Source: Sphingobacteriaceae bacterium
GTDB taxonomy: Bacteria > Bacteroidota > Bacteroidia > Sphingobacteriales > Sphingobacteriaceae
Assembly (NCBI GenBank): GCA_903642215.1
Contig: CAHJWG010000009.1
Location: 62,001 to 126,000, forward strand
Direction: 5' to 3'
Length of the DNA: 64,000 nt
The notes beneath the pieces were generated by a model. That model worked only from the letters and a program-made list of their open reading frames with translations, was not told the origin of the DNA and made no database searches. A program made the translations under genes and the position numbers. Positions 17,335 through 27,015 of the stretch are shown piece by piece (the stretch's first letter is position 1; every line of letters begins with the position of its first letter).

Positions 17335-18209
17335 GATACGCTGCAATTGACATCGGTTCTAACGCGATACGGCTGCTGATTGCAGATATTGCAGATACTT
17401 CCAGTCCGGTTACTTTTAAAAAAAATACGCTCATCCGCGTTCCGCTTCGTTTAGGCGATGATGCTTTTATCGACAAAAAAATCTCCGGTAAAAAAATCGA
17501 TAACCTGATTAAAACGATGCGTTCTTTTCGTGATTTAATGGATGTATTTGATGTAACCGCTTACCGCGCCTGCGCTACATCTGCCATGCGGGAAGCTGTA
17601 AACGGACCGGATATTGTTGCCTCGGTGAAAGAAAAAGCAGGCATCAACCTCGAAATTGTAGGCGGGCAACGGGAAGCAAATATCATATATGCCAGTCATT
17701 TTGAAGAAAAGTTAGACAAAAAAAAGAATTACCTGTACATTGATGTTGGCGGCGGAAGTACAGAATTATCCTTTTTTTCTGATAACGTGCTGATTGCTTC
17801 TCAATCGTTTAACATCGGAACTATCCGCATTTTAGATAACCAGGACAAAGCCGAAACCTGGAAAGAAATGGAGCGGTTTCTGATCACCAATACCAAATCT
17901 TACAAAGAGATTATCGGTATCGGTACCGGCGGAAACATTAATAAGCTGTTTAAATTAGCTGAAGAAAAGGAAGGAAAACCGCTTGCTTTCTCAAAATTAA
18001 AGAGTTTGCATCATCATTTAAGCTCCTATTCTTTAAAAGACCGTATCCAGGTTTTGGGTTTAAACCAGGATCGCGCGGATGTGATTATTCCGGCTGCGCT
18101 GATTTTTATTACTGTAATGAAATGGGCGAACGTAAAAAATATTTACGTTCCGAAAGTAGGTATGGTTGACGGGATTATACAGCTTTTAATAGAGGGAAAT
18201 TTTAAGTAG
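17331..18209 (+). CDS. Ppx/GppA-family exopolyphosphatase
   Basis: A 292-residue member of the ASKHA ATPase fold: AIDIGSNAIRLLIADI at the N-terminus, ACATSAMREA, and YIDVGGGSTELSFF as second phosphate loop. It lacks the C-terminal HD-like domain of long Ppx enzymes, giving the short form common in Bacteroidota. The start TTG overlaps the ppk1 stop (TTGA). It would hydrolyse terminal phosphates from polyphosphate, or pppGpp; the ppk1 coupling favours the former. Confidence 0.92.
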   Translation: MRYAAIDIGSNAIRLLIADIADTSSPVTFKKNTLIRVPLRLGDDAFIDKKISGKKIDNLIKTMRSFRDLMDVFDVTAYRACATSAMREAVNGPDIVASVKEKAGINLEIVGGQREANIIYASHFEEKLDKKKNYLYIDVGGGSTELSFFSDNVLIASQSFNIGTIRILDNQDKAETWKEMERFLITNTKSYKEIIGIGTGGNINKLFKLAEEKEGKPLAFSKLKSLHHHLSSYSLKDRIQVLGLNQDRADVIIPAALIFITVMKWANVKNIYVPKVGMVDGIIQLLIEGNFK

Positions 18210-18212
18210 CAA

Positions 18213-18235
18213 ATGCTTCTTTTATCGATAAAAAA
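18213..18235 (+). repeat. interspersed motif copy filling the ppx-ubiX gap
   Basis: ATGCTTCTTTTATCGATA plus A-run occupies nearly the whole 26-base spacer and ends directly at the ubiX ATG, taking the place where a ribosome binding site would be. Confidence 0.8.
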
Positions 18236-18805
18236 ATGAAAAAGAAAATAGTAGTTGCTATAACCGGTGCCAGTGGTTCTGTTTATGCTAAGTTGCTGCT
18301 TCAAAAATTACAGGATTTGCAGGATCAAATCCTGGAAGTTGGCGTGGTAATGTCTGATAATGCCCGTGATGTTTGGAAATTTGAATTAGGCAATGAAAGC
18401 TATCGGGATTTCCCCTTTAAATTTTATAATAAAGCTGATTTTTGGGCACCCTTTGCTTCCGGTTCTGCCCGTTTTGATACCATGATTATCGTTCCCTGTT
18501 CTATGGGAACTTTGGGGCGGATTGCAGCAGGAATATCAAACGATTTAACTACCCGCGCCGCTGATGTGATGTTGAAAGAAAGACAGCGGCTTATTTTAGT
18601 AGCCCGTGATACGCCTTTAAATTTGATCCATCTACGCAATATGCAAACAGTTACAGAAGCCGGCGGGATTATATGTCCGGCGGTTCCGTCCTTTTATAGT
18701 CGCCCGAAAACTATTGAAGATGTGGCGATGACGGTTGTAAACCGGATTATTGATTTAGCAGGATTGGAGCACGAAAGTTATCGCTGGAGCGAAGGGGAAA
18801 AGTAA
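18236..18805 (+). CDS. ubiX: flavin prenyltransferase UbiX
   Basis: A 189-residue enzyme that attaches a dimethylallyl group to FMN, making the prenyl-FMN cofactor of UbiD-type decarboxylases. Family blocks: VAITGASGSVYAKLLL (residues 6-21), IIVPCSMGTLGRIAAGISNDL, and LVARDTPLNLIHLRNM. The length is normal. It follows ppk1-ppx and probably shares their transcript. No ubiD lies in the window. Confidence 0.94.
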   Translation: MKKKIVVAITGASGSVYAKLLLQKLQDLQDQILEVGVVMSDNARDVWKFELGNESYRDFPFKFYNKADFWAPFASGSARFDTMIIVPCSMGTLGRIAAGISNDLTTRAADVMLKERQRLILVARDTPLNLIHLRNMQTVTEAGGIICPAVPSFYSRPKTIEDVAMTVVNRIIDLAGLEHESYRWSEGEK

Positions 18806-18816
18806 TTGCAAGGTTT

Positions 18817-18896
18817 TGTCATTCCGAACGAAGAGAGGAATCTTCTTCTAAGCGATATAATTTAAAAAAGATTTCTCTCTTCGTTCGAAATGACAG
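18817..18896. repeat. MITE-like inverted repeat, variant 2
   Basis: TGTCATTCCGAACGAAGAGA (from 18817) pairs with its near-complement ending at 18896, with about 25 paired bases per arm. It lies between ubiX and mtaB and may also terminate transcription. Confidence 0.8.
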
Positions 18897-18898
18897 CG

Positions 18899-18929
18899 TA
18901 CTTCTTTTACCCTATATTTTTTATCTTTG
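18899..18929 (+). promoter_or_regulatory. motif copy plus candidate -7 element for mtaB
   Basis: TACTTCTTTTACCC (18899-18912) is a forward motif copy; TATCTTTG (18922-18929) is a perfect TAnnTTTG element 9 bases before ATG 18939. The motif occupies the place where a -33 element would sit, so here it could take part in transcription. Confidence 0.5.
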
Positions 18930-18938
18930 CAGCCACGA

Positions 18939-20258
18939 ATGAACAGGAAAGTTGCCTTTTACACATTGGGTTGCAAACTCAATTACTCCGAAACTTCTGC
19001 TATAGGCAGATTATTTAAACAAGCTGATTATGATATAGTTAAATTCACAGATCAGGCTGATGTTTATGTAATCAACACCTGCTCGGTTACCGAAAATGCC
19101 GACCGCAAATGTAAAAAGGTGGTAAAAGAAGCATTGAAGATTTCCCCTGATGCTTACGTTGCAATTGTAGGTTGTTATGCGCAATTAAAGCCAAAAGAGA
19201 TTTCCGAAATTGAAGGTGTGGATTTAGTTTTAGGAGCTTCCGAGAAATTTCAATTGGTGCAGCATATTACCGATCTCACCAAAAACCCAAAAGCGATTGT
19301 CTATAATCAGCCGGTAAAAGAAGCAAATCAATTTATTCCTTCTTATTCTTTCGGTGATCGTACCCGTACATTTTTAAAAGTTCAGGACGGTTGCGATTAT
19401 TCCTGCTCGTTCTGCACCATTCCGATGGCGCGTGGCAGTAGCAGGAGCGATACGATCAGTAACGTGATTAAACAAGCGCATGAAATTGCACTTTCCGGCG
19501 TAAAAGAAATCGTTTTAACCGGCGTAAATTTGGGTGATTTTGGTTTAATTGATGGCATTCGTCAGCACAAATTTATCGATTTGATTAAAGCTTTGGATGA
19601 AGTGGAAGGCATTGACCGTATCCGTATTTCCTCCATCGAACCAAATTTGCTCACAGATGAAATTATTGCTTTTGTAGCTGTTTCCAAACGTTTTGTGCCG
19701 CATTTTCATATTCCGCTGCAATCAGGTTCTAATAAAATTTTGAGCTTAATGCGCCGGCGTTACAAACGCGAATTATATGTGGAACGCATCGCAAAAATTA
19801 AAGAATTAATGCCTGATTGTTGTATTGGCGTTGATATAATCGTTGGTTTCCCCGGAGAAACGCGCGAAGATTTTATCGATACTTACAATTTTTTAAACGA
19901 ATTGCCGGTTTCCTATCTTCATGTTTTCACCTATTCTGAACGTGAAAATACGCCTGCTGCAGAAATGCAGGGCGTAGTGCCGGGTTCAACACGGGCAGAG
20001 CGCAGCAAAATGCTGCATATTTTATCCGATAAAAAACGTCGTGCTTTTTACGAATCGCAAGTTAGTACATTTGCATCTGTATTGTTTGAAAGAGAAACAA
20101 ACGACAGTTTGATGCACGGCTTTACCCGGAACTACGTAAAAATCGAAACCGATTATGATCCGCTGCTGGTTAACGAGATCAGGCCGGTACGTTTAACTGC
20201 CATTGCGGCATCCGGCGATATGGAAATTGCGGAAACAGCAGAAATTCTGGTGCATTAG
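18939..20258 (+). CDS. mtaB: tRNA t6A37 methylthiotransferase MtaB
   Basis: A 439-residue radical-SAM enzyme that converts t6A37 to ms2t6A in tRNA. It has the N-terminal UPF0004 domain with three Cys for a second cluster (TLGCKLN, NTCSVTE, VGCYAQ), the radical SAM motif [11 protein letters not shown], and a C-terminal TRAM domain. ATG 18939 is preferred to the upstream TTG, which overlaps the promoter element. The lgt gene begins 28 bases downstream. Confidence 0.93.
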   Translation: MNRKVAFYTLGCKLNYSETSAIGRLFKQADYDIVKFTDQADVYVINTCSVTENADRKCKKVVKEALKISPDAYVAIVGCYAQLKPKEISEIEGVDLVLGASEKFQLVQHITDLTKNPKAIVYNQPVKEANQFIPSYSFGDRTRTFLKVQDGCDYSCSFCTIPMARGSSRSDTISNVIKQAHEIALSGVKEIVLTGVNLGDFGLIDGIRQHKFIDLIKALDEVEGIDRIRISSIEPNLLTDEIIAFVAVSKRFVPHFHIPLQSGSNKILSLMRRRYKRELYVERIAKIKELMPDCCIGVDIIVGFPGETREDFIDTYNFLNELPVSYLHVFTYSERENTPAAEMQGVVPGSTRAERSKMLHILSDKKRRAFYESQVSTFASVLFERETNDSLMHGFTRNYVKIETDYDPLLVNEIRPVRLTAIAASGDMEIAETAEILVH

Positions 20259-20286
20259 TTTTATCTTCGCTCGAAAAGAGTCCTAC

Positions 20287-21450
20287 ATGTTTCCAACCAT
20301 AACCGAACTTATCCGGTATTTAACCGGCCTAACTATTCCGCTTCCGATACAAACTTTTGGTTTCTGTGTAGCCCTCGCTTTTATGGCTTCTTACTGGGCT
20401 TTTGAACAGGAATTTAAGCGGAAGGAAAAGTTAGGCTACATCCATCCATTCAAAAAAACAGTTACTATTGGCCAACCTGCTTCTGCCGGAGAACTGGTTG
20501 GCAACGGCTTATTCGGTTTTTTAATAGGATACAAATTCCTGGATGCGGTGTTTAATTACCGCGCTTTGGTGGACAATCCGCAGGAGTTTTTATTATCGGC
20601 CCGCGGAAACCTGATCGGCGGGATTATAGTTGCAGCTGCTTTTGCTTATTGGGCTTATGCGGAAAAGAAAAAAGCGGCTTTACCTCAACCCAAAGTTCAG
20701 GAAATAACTGTTCATCCTTACGAATTGATGGGCACTATGCTGGTTTGGGCTGCTTTTTGGGGTTTTGCCGGGGCGAAATTGTTTAACGGTTTAGAAAACT
20801 GGAGTGATTTTGTAAAAGATCCGATAGGGATGATGGTCGGTTTCAGCGGTTTAACTTTTTATGGCGGTTTAATTTGCGGTGGCGCAGCGGTGATGTATAT
20901 TGCTCATAAAAATCATATTAAATTGATCCATATGGCTGATATTGGCTCGCCGGGGATGATGATTGCTTACGGCGTTGGCCGCATCGGCTGCCAGCTTTCC
21001 GGTGATGGCGATTGGGGGATTGTTAACCTCAACCCAAAACCAAACTGGCTAAGCTGGGCACCGGATTGGATGTGGGCTTTCCGTTTTCCGCATAATGTTG
21101 GGGATGAAGGCGTGCAAATTCCGGATTGTATAGGTAAATATTGCCATCAGTTGCCGGTTCCGGTTTATCCGACTTCCTTTTATGAATCTGTAATTTGTAT
21201 CGCGTTATTTCTGTTTTTGTGGCGTATCCGCAATTACATCAAAACGCCCGGCTTAATGTTCGGCATTTATTTAATCCTGAACGGTGCCGAAAGGTTTTTG
21301 ATCGAACTGATACGCGTTAACACTAAATATCATGTTTTCGGGATTGCCTTTACGCAAGCCGAATTTATATCAACTGTTTTAGCCGTTTGGGGAACAATTA
21401 TGATTTTACTTGCTTTAACAAGGCACAAAAGAAGTATCCAAATTGTGTAA
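20287..21450 (+). CDS. lgt: prolipoprotein diacylglyceryl transferase
   Basis: A 387-residue polytopic inner-membrane enzyme that transfers diacylglycerol from phosphatidylglycerol to the lipobox Cys. It has about seven hydrophobic segments, the [17 protein letters not shown] block and the Lgt signature region [14 protein letters not shown], which differs from the proteobacterial GRIGNFINGE but is the usual form for this phylum. It is longer than E. coli Lgt because of a linker around residues 120-140. ATG 20287 is chosen because earlier in-frame codons overlap mtaB. Confidence 0.9.
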   Translation: MFPTITELIRYLTGLTIPLPIQTFGFCVALAFMASYWAFEQEFKRKEKLGYIHPFKKTVTIGQPASAGELVGNGLFGFLIGYKFLDAVFNYRALVDNPQEFLLSARGNLIGGIIVAAAFAYWAYAEKKKAALPQPKVQEITVHPYELMGTMLVWAAFWGFAGAKLFNGLENWSDFVKDPIGMMVGFSGLTFYGGLICGGAAVMYIAHKNHIKLIHMADIGSPGMMIAYGVGRIGCQLSGDGDWGIVNLNPKPNWLSWAPDWMWAFRFPHNVGDEGVQIPDCIGKYCHQLPVPVYPTSFYESVICIALFLFLWRIRNYIKTPGLMFGIYLILNGAERFLIELIRVNTKYHVFGIAFTQAEFISTVLAVWGTIMILLALTRHKRSIQIV

Positions 21451-21912
21451 ATGCCCGTAAAAATCAAAAATCCTGCAGTCAAAAAACTACTTAAAAACGA
21501 GGTTGTACGTTTTTTTCTTTCTACCGGCGTAGGGTTTTTGGTTGATGCAATTGTTTACTACTTCGTTTACCACTATATTTTTATCAAAACCATAAAAATT
21601 TTTGATTTAAGTTTCTCGCGCGATGTTATTTCGCTGATTGTTTCTTATAGCTGCTGCATCATCTGTAACTTTTTGTTAACTAAATATTTTGTTTTTGCGC
21701 ATTCCAAGCTTTCTTCGCGCAATCAGTTTTTGCGGTTTTTTATGGTTGCGTTTATCGGCTTTTTTGCCAACCTGCTGATGTTGCGGTTATTTGTGCGGGT
21801 ATTTAAAATGTATCCGCCGCTGGCCAGGGTGGTTGGTGCGCTAAGTTTGGGTATTGCCAGTTACTTTGTCCACAAGTTTTTTTCATTCAACATTAAAAGA
21901 GGTTCAAAATGA
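21451..21912 (+). CDS. GtrA-family membrane protein
   Basis: A 153-residue protein with four predicted membrane helices (about residues 18-40, 62-80, 97-115, 122-142) and the FLLTKYFVF / YFVHKFFSF mirrored motifs of GtrA. It starts immediately after the lgt stop, and its last 4 bases overlap the next gene. It is likely part of polyprenyl-linked glycan handling; there is no adjacent glycosyltransferase, so the partner is unknown. Confidence 0.85.
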   Translation: MPVKIKNPAVKKLLKNEVVRFFLSTGVGFLVDAIVYYFVYHYIFIKTIKIFDLSFSRDVISLIVSYSCCIICNFLLTKYFVFAHSKLSSRNQFLRFFMVAFIGFFANLLMLRLFVRVFKMYPPLARVVGALSLGIASYFVHKFFSFNIKRGSK

Positions 21913-22709
21913 ATTTAGATAGATTATGCCTGGAAGTAGTTGCACTGGCAAAAGAAGCCGGGAGTTTTATCCGTACAGAAGCTGGAAAATTTCGTGCCGA
22001 TAAAATAGAATTTAAAGGTTTAAACGATATGGTTTCTTATGTAGATAAAACTTCCGAAGAAATGATCGTGGCCAAACTGCAGCAGCTTTTACCCGAAGCA
22101 GGTTTCATCACCGAAGAAAAAACAGTGGTAAAAACAGCATTGCAGTACAATTGGGTAATCGATCCGCTGGATGGCACCACTAATTTTATACACGGTTTGC
22201 CGGTTTATTCGGTGAGCATTGCATTGAAAGAATACGAAGAATTGGTGTTAGGCGTGGTTTATGAAATCAACCAGAATGAGTGTTTTTATGCCTGGAAAGA
22301 TGCGCCCGCATATTTAAACGGTAAAGAAATTCATGTTTCCGACAAACCAACATTAGCTGACAGTTTGGTGGCAACCGGTTTCCCGTATTACAATTTTGAA
22401 AAAGCCGATGCTTACTTGGATTTGTTTAAAGATCTGATTCAAAACACGCACGGTTTGCGCCGTTTAGGTTCTGCCGCGGTTGATTTGGCTTACACCGCCT
22501 GCGGCCGTTTTGATGCCTATTACGAATATAATTTAAACGATTACGATATGGCGGCTGGTATCATCATCGTTAAACAAGCCGGCGGCAAAGTTTTTGATTT
22601 TGCAGGAGGGGATGATATGTTGAATACCCATGATGTAATTGCTACAAATGGAAAAGTTGGGGAGGAGTTGCTGGAGAAGGTGAAGATGTATTTCAATATA
22701 AAAAGCTAA
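21909..22709 (+). CDS. inositol monophosphatase family protein
   Basis: A 266-residue Mg2+-dependent phosphatase of the IMPase/SuhB family. The metal motifs are complete: GFITEEKT (Glu pair), WVIDPLDGTTNFIHG, and the C-terminal YDMAAGIIIVKQAGG. It would hydrolyse inositol-1-phosphate or similar sugar phosphates. It overlaps the GtrA gene by 4 bases (ATGA), the last gene of the mtaB-lgt-gtrA run. An accessory block begins right after its stop. Confidence 0.92.
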   Translation: MNLDRLCLEVVALAKEAGSFIRTEAGKFRADKIEFKGLNDMVSYVDKTSEEMIVAKLQQLLPEAGFITEEKTVVKTALQYNWVIDPLDGTTNFIHGLPVYSVSIALKEYEELVLGVVYEINQNECFYAWKDAPAYLNGKEIHVSDKPTLADSLVATGFPYYNFEKADAYLDLFKDLIQNTHGLRRLGSAAVDLAYTACGRFDAYYEYNLNDYDMAAGIIIVKQAGGKVFDFAGGDDMLNTHDVIATNGKVGEELLEKVKMYFNIKS

Positions 22710-22740
22710 TTATATAACAAATGTTTAACTATATACAATT

Positions 22741-23919
22741 TCAATCCGGCGGTAAACCCATTTGAACTCTGAAGATACTTAAATCTTGATAAAAATTATT
22801 TAAATCATTAGCATCGAACTCCATCATAAAAGATAAATTTAACGTAAATTCTTTTTCGCCCATTAAGACACGTTCAGGTAGTTTATTAATCTCATCATAA
22901 ACTTCAAAGGCAAAACTCCATGTATCCAATATAACTTTGTCTGCAAGTTTTGAAAGTGTCTTTTTTAAATATTTATATTCATCATCAATGAAAGATGAGT
23001 TTATATCTAACTTCCATTTTATAAAACTTTCATAGAACTGTGAATAATGTTTTGCAACATAGTATAATCCATTCAAATCTGAAGGCTTACCTGGTTCATT
23101 GAAAAACTCGCGCAAAGCAACATTAAATAATGTATTTATAGAAGTAACTATATTAGTTAAACTACTCATTCTGCCAATAACCCAGTTAAGTATTTCGCTT
23201 GATTCGAAAATATAGTTTTTAGGTTCGAATAAAAGATCATATTTAAAATCATTCTTAAAATGTTCTTTTTTTAACATTTCGTCTATTAGCGTTTGTGCAA
23301 AAAATCTATATTCATAGAAATCAGATTTTTCAACTAAAATTCGGAGTGCTTGGTTTGATAAATTGTATTTAAAATAGTCTTCTATTTGGTTTTCATAAAT
23401 ATTTCTGATTTTTAAAGACTCTTTAAAAAGGTAAGATAACTGAATTTTAAGTATAGCAATTATGTCTTGAGCTCTTTCAAACTCGAAAGTCCAGATTTGT
23501 GTATTATTTCTTAAATCCTCAATAAATTCAAATATTTTAGTTGTGTCTACAAACTTCTCAAAATTTCCATCTTTATTTTCTTTCCAAAACCCTAATGCAG
23601 CTAACGTCTTTTTATCAATAAAAACAAATATTGGAACACCTTTTTGTTTAGCTGTTAAAAACTCCGTATTAGTAATTGATTTACCAGAATTAATAATACT
23701 ACCATATCTATTTCCAACTATTAATAGTAAAATATCAGCATTCTCATTTACATTTTTGATACAATTATCGATAGTATTTAATTGAGGATTGACAGGGAAA
23801 TTATTGTATTCTGACAATATTGGCGTGTGTCCATTATTTACAATAAAATCAGATAAATCTGCTCGAATTTGTGATAGATCGTAACAAGTAGAGCTAACAA
23901 AAATGTTTAAATTATTCAT
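22741..23919 (-). CDS. DUF4062-domain protein, candidate defence gene
   Basis: A 392-residue soluble protein. The N-terminal 110 residues match DUF4062, a TIR-like Rossmann module (IFVSSTCYDLSQIRADLSDF, ILLLIVGNRYGSIINSG). The remaining 280 residues are helix-rich and unrecognised. DUF4062 is often found as the N-terminal module of NLR-like or other conflict proteins, which makes anti-phage or abortive infection plausible but unproven. The gene is visibly AT-richer than suhB and lies in an accessory block, so transfer is likely. Confidence 0.75.
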   Translation of the reverse strand: MNNLNIFVSSTCYDLSQIRADLSDFIVNNGHTPILSEYNNFPVNPQLNTIDNCIKNVNENADILLLIVGNRYGSIINSGKSITNTEFLTAKQKGVPIFVFIDKKTLAALGFWKENKDGNFEKFVDTTKIFEFIEDLRNNTQIWTFEFERAQDIIAILKIQLSYLFKESLKIRNIYENQIEDYFKYNLSNQALRILVEKSDFYEYRFFAQTLIDEMLKKEHFKNDFKYDLLFEPKNYIFESSEILNWVIGRMSSLTNIVTSINTLFNVALREFFNEPGKPSDLNGLYYVAKHYSQFYESFIKWKLDINSSFIDDEYKYLKKTLSKLADKVILDTWSFAFEVYDEINKLPERVLMGEKEFTLNLSFMMEFDANDLNNFYQDLSIFRVQMGLPPD

Positions 23920-23989
23920 ATGGAATTTGTTGATTATTTGTCATCAACAAGATAATAAATTCATGTAATAATTTAACTTAAATAACAAA

Positions 23990-24022
23990 GGGTAAAAAAA
24001 AGCATCATACTTCTTTTACCCC
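23990..24022. repeat. head-to-head motif pair forming a hairpin
   Basis: An inverted arm GGGTAAAAAAAAGCAT is followed by CATACTTCTTTTACCC, giving a 13-14 base stem with a tiny loop. It precedes the first nifU-tail copy and could act as a bidirectional terminator. Confidence 0.7.
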
Positions 24023-24046
24023 TATAAAATTAAAAAACCTTATTTC

Positions 24047-24103
24047 TTACAAAGCCTCAGAAACCACTTCCGTAACTTCCGGAACCATGCGTTTCAATAA
24101 ACT
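24047..24103 (-). pseudogene. duplicated 3' end of the nifU-like gene (copy A)
   Basis: 57 bases differ at only two positions from the last 57 bases of the nifU-like gene (27070-27126), stop codon included, and would encode SLLKRMVPEVTEVVSEAL. No upstream part of the gene is attached. Together with copy B at 24852 it looks like an attachment-site duplication left by integration next to nifU. Confidence 0.8.
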
Positions 24104-24125
24104 ACATTATATAAGTCAGAACAAA

Positions 24126-24284
24126 CTATTTTTTAACCAATTTAGGAAAACCAGTTTTTTTTAAACTTTCATTTGCTTTTGCCAGCTTATCCGGAAAGAG
24201 TACAACATTTTCATATTTATCTAAAGCGGAATCAATACGAACGGCAGGAATTTTTTTATCATTTATTTCTAACAGCGTTTTCAT
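24126..24284 (-). CDS. small protein (52 residues), partner of the DUF6934 gene
   Basis: An unbroken 52-codon frame beginning MKTLLEINDKKIPAVRID and ending GFPKLVKK. It starts 12 bases after the DUF6934 stop, and codon use is ordinary. The pairing of a basic about 50-residue protein with a 144-residue partner in one transcript resembles toxin-antitoxin layouts, but no family is recognised. Confidence 0.6.
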   Translation of the reverse strand: MKTLLEINDKKIPAVRIDSALDKYENVVLFPDKLAKANESLKKTGFPKLVKK

Positions 24285-24296
24285 ATTCAAATTTAT

Positions 24297-24731
24297 CTAT
24301 TTTTTTCTTACCGCAAAAGCCTGATAGTCTTTACCTTTTTCAAACCATTCCCACTCATTGTTATATTCGCCCATAATTTCAAAATCAGCTTCAGCAATAT
24401 CAAAATATTTATTGATACCCATTCGGTACAATCTTGTACGAGCGTTTGTGCTTCCTGTAGCATAAACCCAGGTGTTCGGATGCTTATCAGCAAAAGCATA
24501 AATTGCAGCTACAACTGTTGCAAGTACCTTTTCTGAATCACCATTATCTGTTATAATTAAATCATCAATTTCTCCTGACATTTGGCTTTTATCTCCAAAT
24601 GCAAGGTTGAACAACTCAGGTAAATTCATGGGCTGAAATTGTATGATTTTCAAAATCTTCCCTTTTTGTCCTTCACTTAGAAATTCAAATACGGTTAAGT
24701 TTTGCCCTGCCTTTAATTCATTATCGTTCAA
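24297..24731 (-). CDS. DUF6934-family protein
   Basis: A 144-residue soluble, acidic protein. The central block VLATVVAAIYAFADKHPNTW followed by VYATGSTNARTRLYRMGI is what I recognise as the DUF6934 family of Bacteroidota; its function is not known. It is flanked by the two nifU-tail duplications and is followed by a small gene in the same direction. The family's scattered distribution and this setting point to an accessory cassette. Confidence 0.65.
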   Translation of the reverse strand: MNDNELKAGQNLTVFEFLSEGQKGKILKIIQFQPMNLPELFNLAFGDKSQMSGEIDDLIITDNGDSEKVLATVVAAIYAFADKHPNTWVYATGSTNARTRLYRMGINKYFDIAEADFEIMGEYNNEWEWFEKGKDYQAFAVRKK

Positions 24732-24794
24732 GCTTCATATTATTTTATAGGATATGAAAATACATTATTTTTTAATTATTAATTAAAAAATAAA

Positions 24795-24826
24795 GGGTAA
24801 AAGAAGCATAATACTCCTTTTACCCC
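24795..24826. repeat. head-to-head motif pair forming a hairpin
   Basis: GGGTAAAAGAAGCAT followed by AATACTCCTTTTACCC: a near-perfect 14-base stem. It occupies the same position relative to nifU-tail copy B as the hairpin at 23990 does to copy A. Confidence 0.75.
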
Positions 24827-24851
24827 ATAAAATTTATAAAGCTTATTTCGC

Positions 24852-24908
24852 TTACAAAGCCTCAGAAACCACCTCAGTAACTTCAGAAGACATATTTTTC
24901 AATAAAAC
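24852..24908 (-). pseudogene. duplicated 3' end of a nifU-like gene (copy B, diverged)
   Basis: Aligns over 57 bases with the end of the resident nifU but carries amino-acid changes (VLLKNMSSEVTEVVSEAL). The divergence suggests it came from a foreign allele carried by an element, rather than from the resident gene. Confidence 0.75.
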
Positions 24909-24935
24909 TTAAAATTAGTTCATCACCTTTTCCAC

Positions 24936-26914
24936 CTAAAACTTTTTACACAATCTAATAACCTGCCCACCACCCGCTGCCAAAACAGTATTCAAAATAG
25001 TTTGATTGTTTACAGTTTGAACCACTTTTGTTAGATGGTTTGGGTTTTTGTCTGCATCCGACGCATCACTGTAAATTTCGGCGGTATAATTTCCTTTTGG
25101 CAGAAAAGATAAAGGTGTGTTTAAGTTTCTGGCCGTATTACTATTGATCGTTACCAAATACCAATCATTTCCTTTTCGCCTTGCAATGGTAACCAATTCG
25201 CTTAGTTTTGCGCTTACGGCTTTGGTTTCGTCCCAGCTGAGCGGTACTTCTTTGATAAACTCAAATCCAGGCTGCCCGATATAAGCATCAGGATAATCAC
25301 AAACCATTCCCTGTTCATTCTCCAAAACCACATACATCGCCAGCATATGGCAACGCGTACCCAAAACCATCGGCGCGGTATAATGAATTTTAAAAGTAGA
25401 TGCATTTGCCGCACGAAAACCACCCAAATGATAATCTGTAGAACCGGCCAGGCCGCGCGTAAACGGAATATTTATGTCTGCATCGGGCGTAACAACGTCG
25501 TTCCCTTTGTCGTTTTCATAATTCAGCGTGCCTTCGCGCGTAAACTCGTTTGGATAAGTACGGTTTAAGCCGGTTGGTTTGTAAGCACCGTGAAACTGAA
25601 TGTGTAAATGATGTTTTGCCGCACTTTGTAAAACTTCTTCCTGCATGTTTACCATTTCCTGATCGTCGCGATCCATAAAATCACACATCAAACCTTTAAT
25701 TCCCCACTTTTCGTACTGCGTAAATGTTTCTTCCAACTTCGGGTACAAAGCATAAAAATGAACCCAAACCCTTATCCCTACACCAACTTTTTTACCGAAT
25801 CACACAGCTTCTGCATATCCAAGCCCGGAACAGCTTTTGAAGGATCTGTATGCGGACCAGGTTGAAAATTTACACCATCGCTAACGTACCATTCGTGCAA
25901 ACCATATTCTACCACGGTGTGATAAGCAATACTGTTTTTAGCACAAAAATTTACGTAATACATATTGGTTTCGTAATTATTGCCCGGCGCAAATGAAGTA
26001 TCAGGCGTAACATTACCGTTCCACCAGGGGAAAGTGGTTTTGCCGGGTTTGATCCAGGAAACATCTTTAATCTTACACGGTTCGCTCAAATTTGTGAGCA
26101 GGTTTGATTCGATTAAAGTTCCTAACCGATCACCAATCATCATTACCCGCCACGGACTTTGGTGCGGTAATTTTGCTTTTACTTTGATAACCGTTTGATT
26201 TGGCAAAGGCGAGATACTGCTTTGCAAAACACCATGATGTTTAATCAAATACATGCCGCCATAATCCAGCAGGTTAGCCTCCGTAATAGCCATATAAATA
26301 CCTTTTGGAAAAGAGAAAAGTGCCGGTAAATCCATCAAAGTATCAGCCTTAATTTCATTTAAACGGAGTTTGCTGTAAATTCCTTCGTGAGAAGTGGTGT
26401 AGTTTTCACGGAAAAGCGTAAGCACAAGCGGGTTTTGGGTTAGGTTAAACGTATTGGCTTCATCAGTAATGTTCACACTTTTCCATTGGTGCTGATTTGG
26501 AATTAGGTAACGAAAAGCGGCGCCATCGTTAAATACTTCTACTTCTAAATTAAGCTGTCGTTTAAGTCCGCTATTTTCTGTAACAGATACTAAAAGCTGA
26601 TTGCAGGCACTATAAACTTTACTGGTTTTACCTACAATTAAATTGTAGTTTTCTTCGAGATGCTGCAGTTGTGGCCGATTCAAACTAAGGCCTGAAGTAA
26701 ACGCGCCTCCATTTTGAAAGCTGATATTTAAACGGGAATAATCAAGTAATACAATCCCTTTATAAGTAACCTGATAAATTAATCCAGCCTGGTCTGTTTG
26801 TAATTCAAAACGTATATTTTTATCCGGTGAAATAACCGTTAAATTGTTTTTAGCAGATACATTTGCAGTAATAAAAGCTAATAAAATAGCGAACAGGTAT
26901 TTTTTAACTGACAT
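24936..26914 (-). pseudogene. glycoside hydrolase family 97 gene with one frameshift
   Basis: Two adjoining frames together make one 659-residue GH97 enzyme. The N-terminal part (25778-26914) has a signal peptide (MSVKKYLFAILLAFITANVSA) and the beta-sandwich domain; the C-terminal part carries the barrel with GLMCDFMDRDDQ, whose first Asp fits the nucleophile of retaining members, and the closing beta domain. The break is in a run of six T (25788-25793), and adding one base restores a 660-codon frame. Retaining members include alpha-galactosidases. It could be true inactivation, slippage or a sequencing error. No susC/susD neighbours. Confidence 0.85.
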
Positions 26915-27015
26915 AACACAGGCTGAATTGGGAATATAAATATAGAAGAAACATTACCGTAAAATCTATTCAATATGGATAATTCCCGTCCGATCAAATT
27001 CAACTATTATAAAAC

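Noticed and set aside
19118..19135. Motif-like stretches coding for VKEA (mtaB at 19118 and 19311, prmC at 9073, folB end)
   Set aside because: GTA AAA GAA GCA are ordinary codons in this genome and the matches are 12-15 bases; they may be chance and were not counted as firm copies. The 19311 copy (CCGGTAAAAGAAGCA) is borderline.
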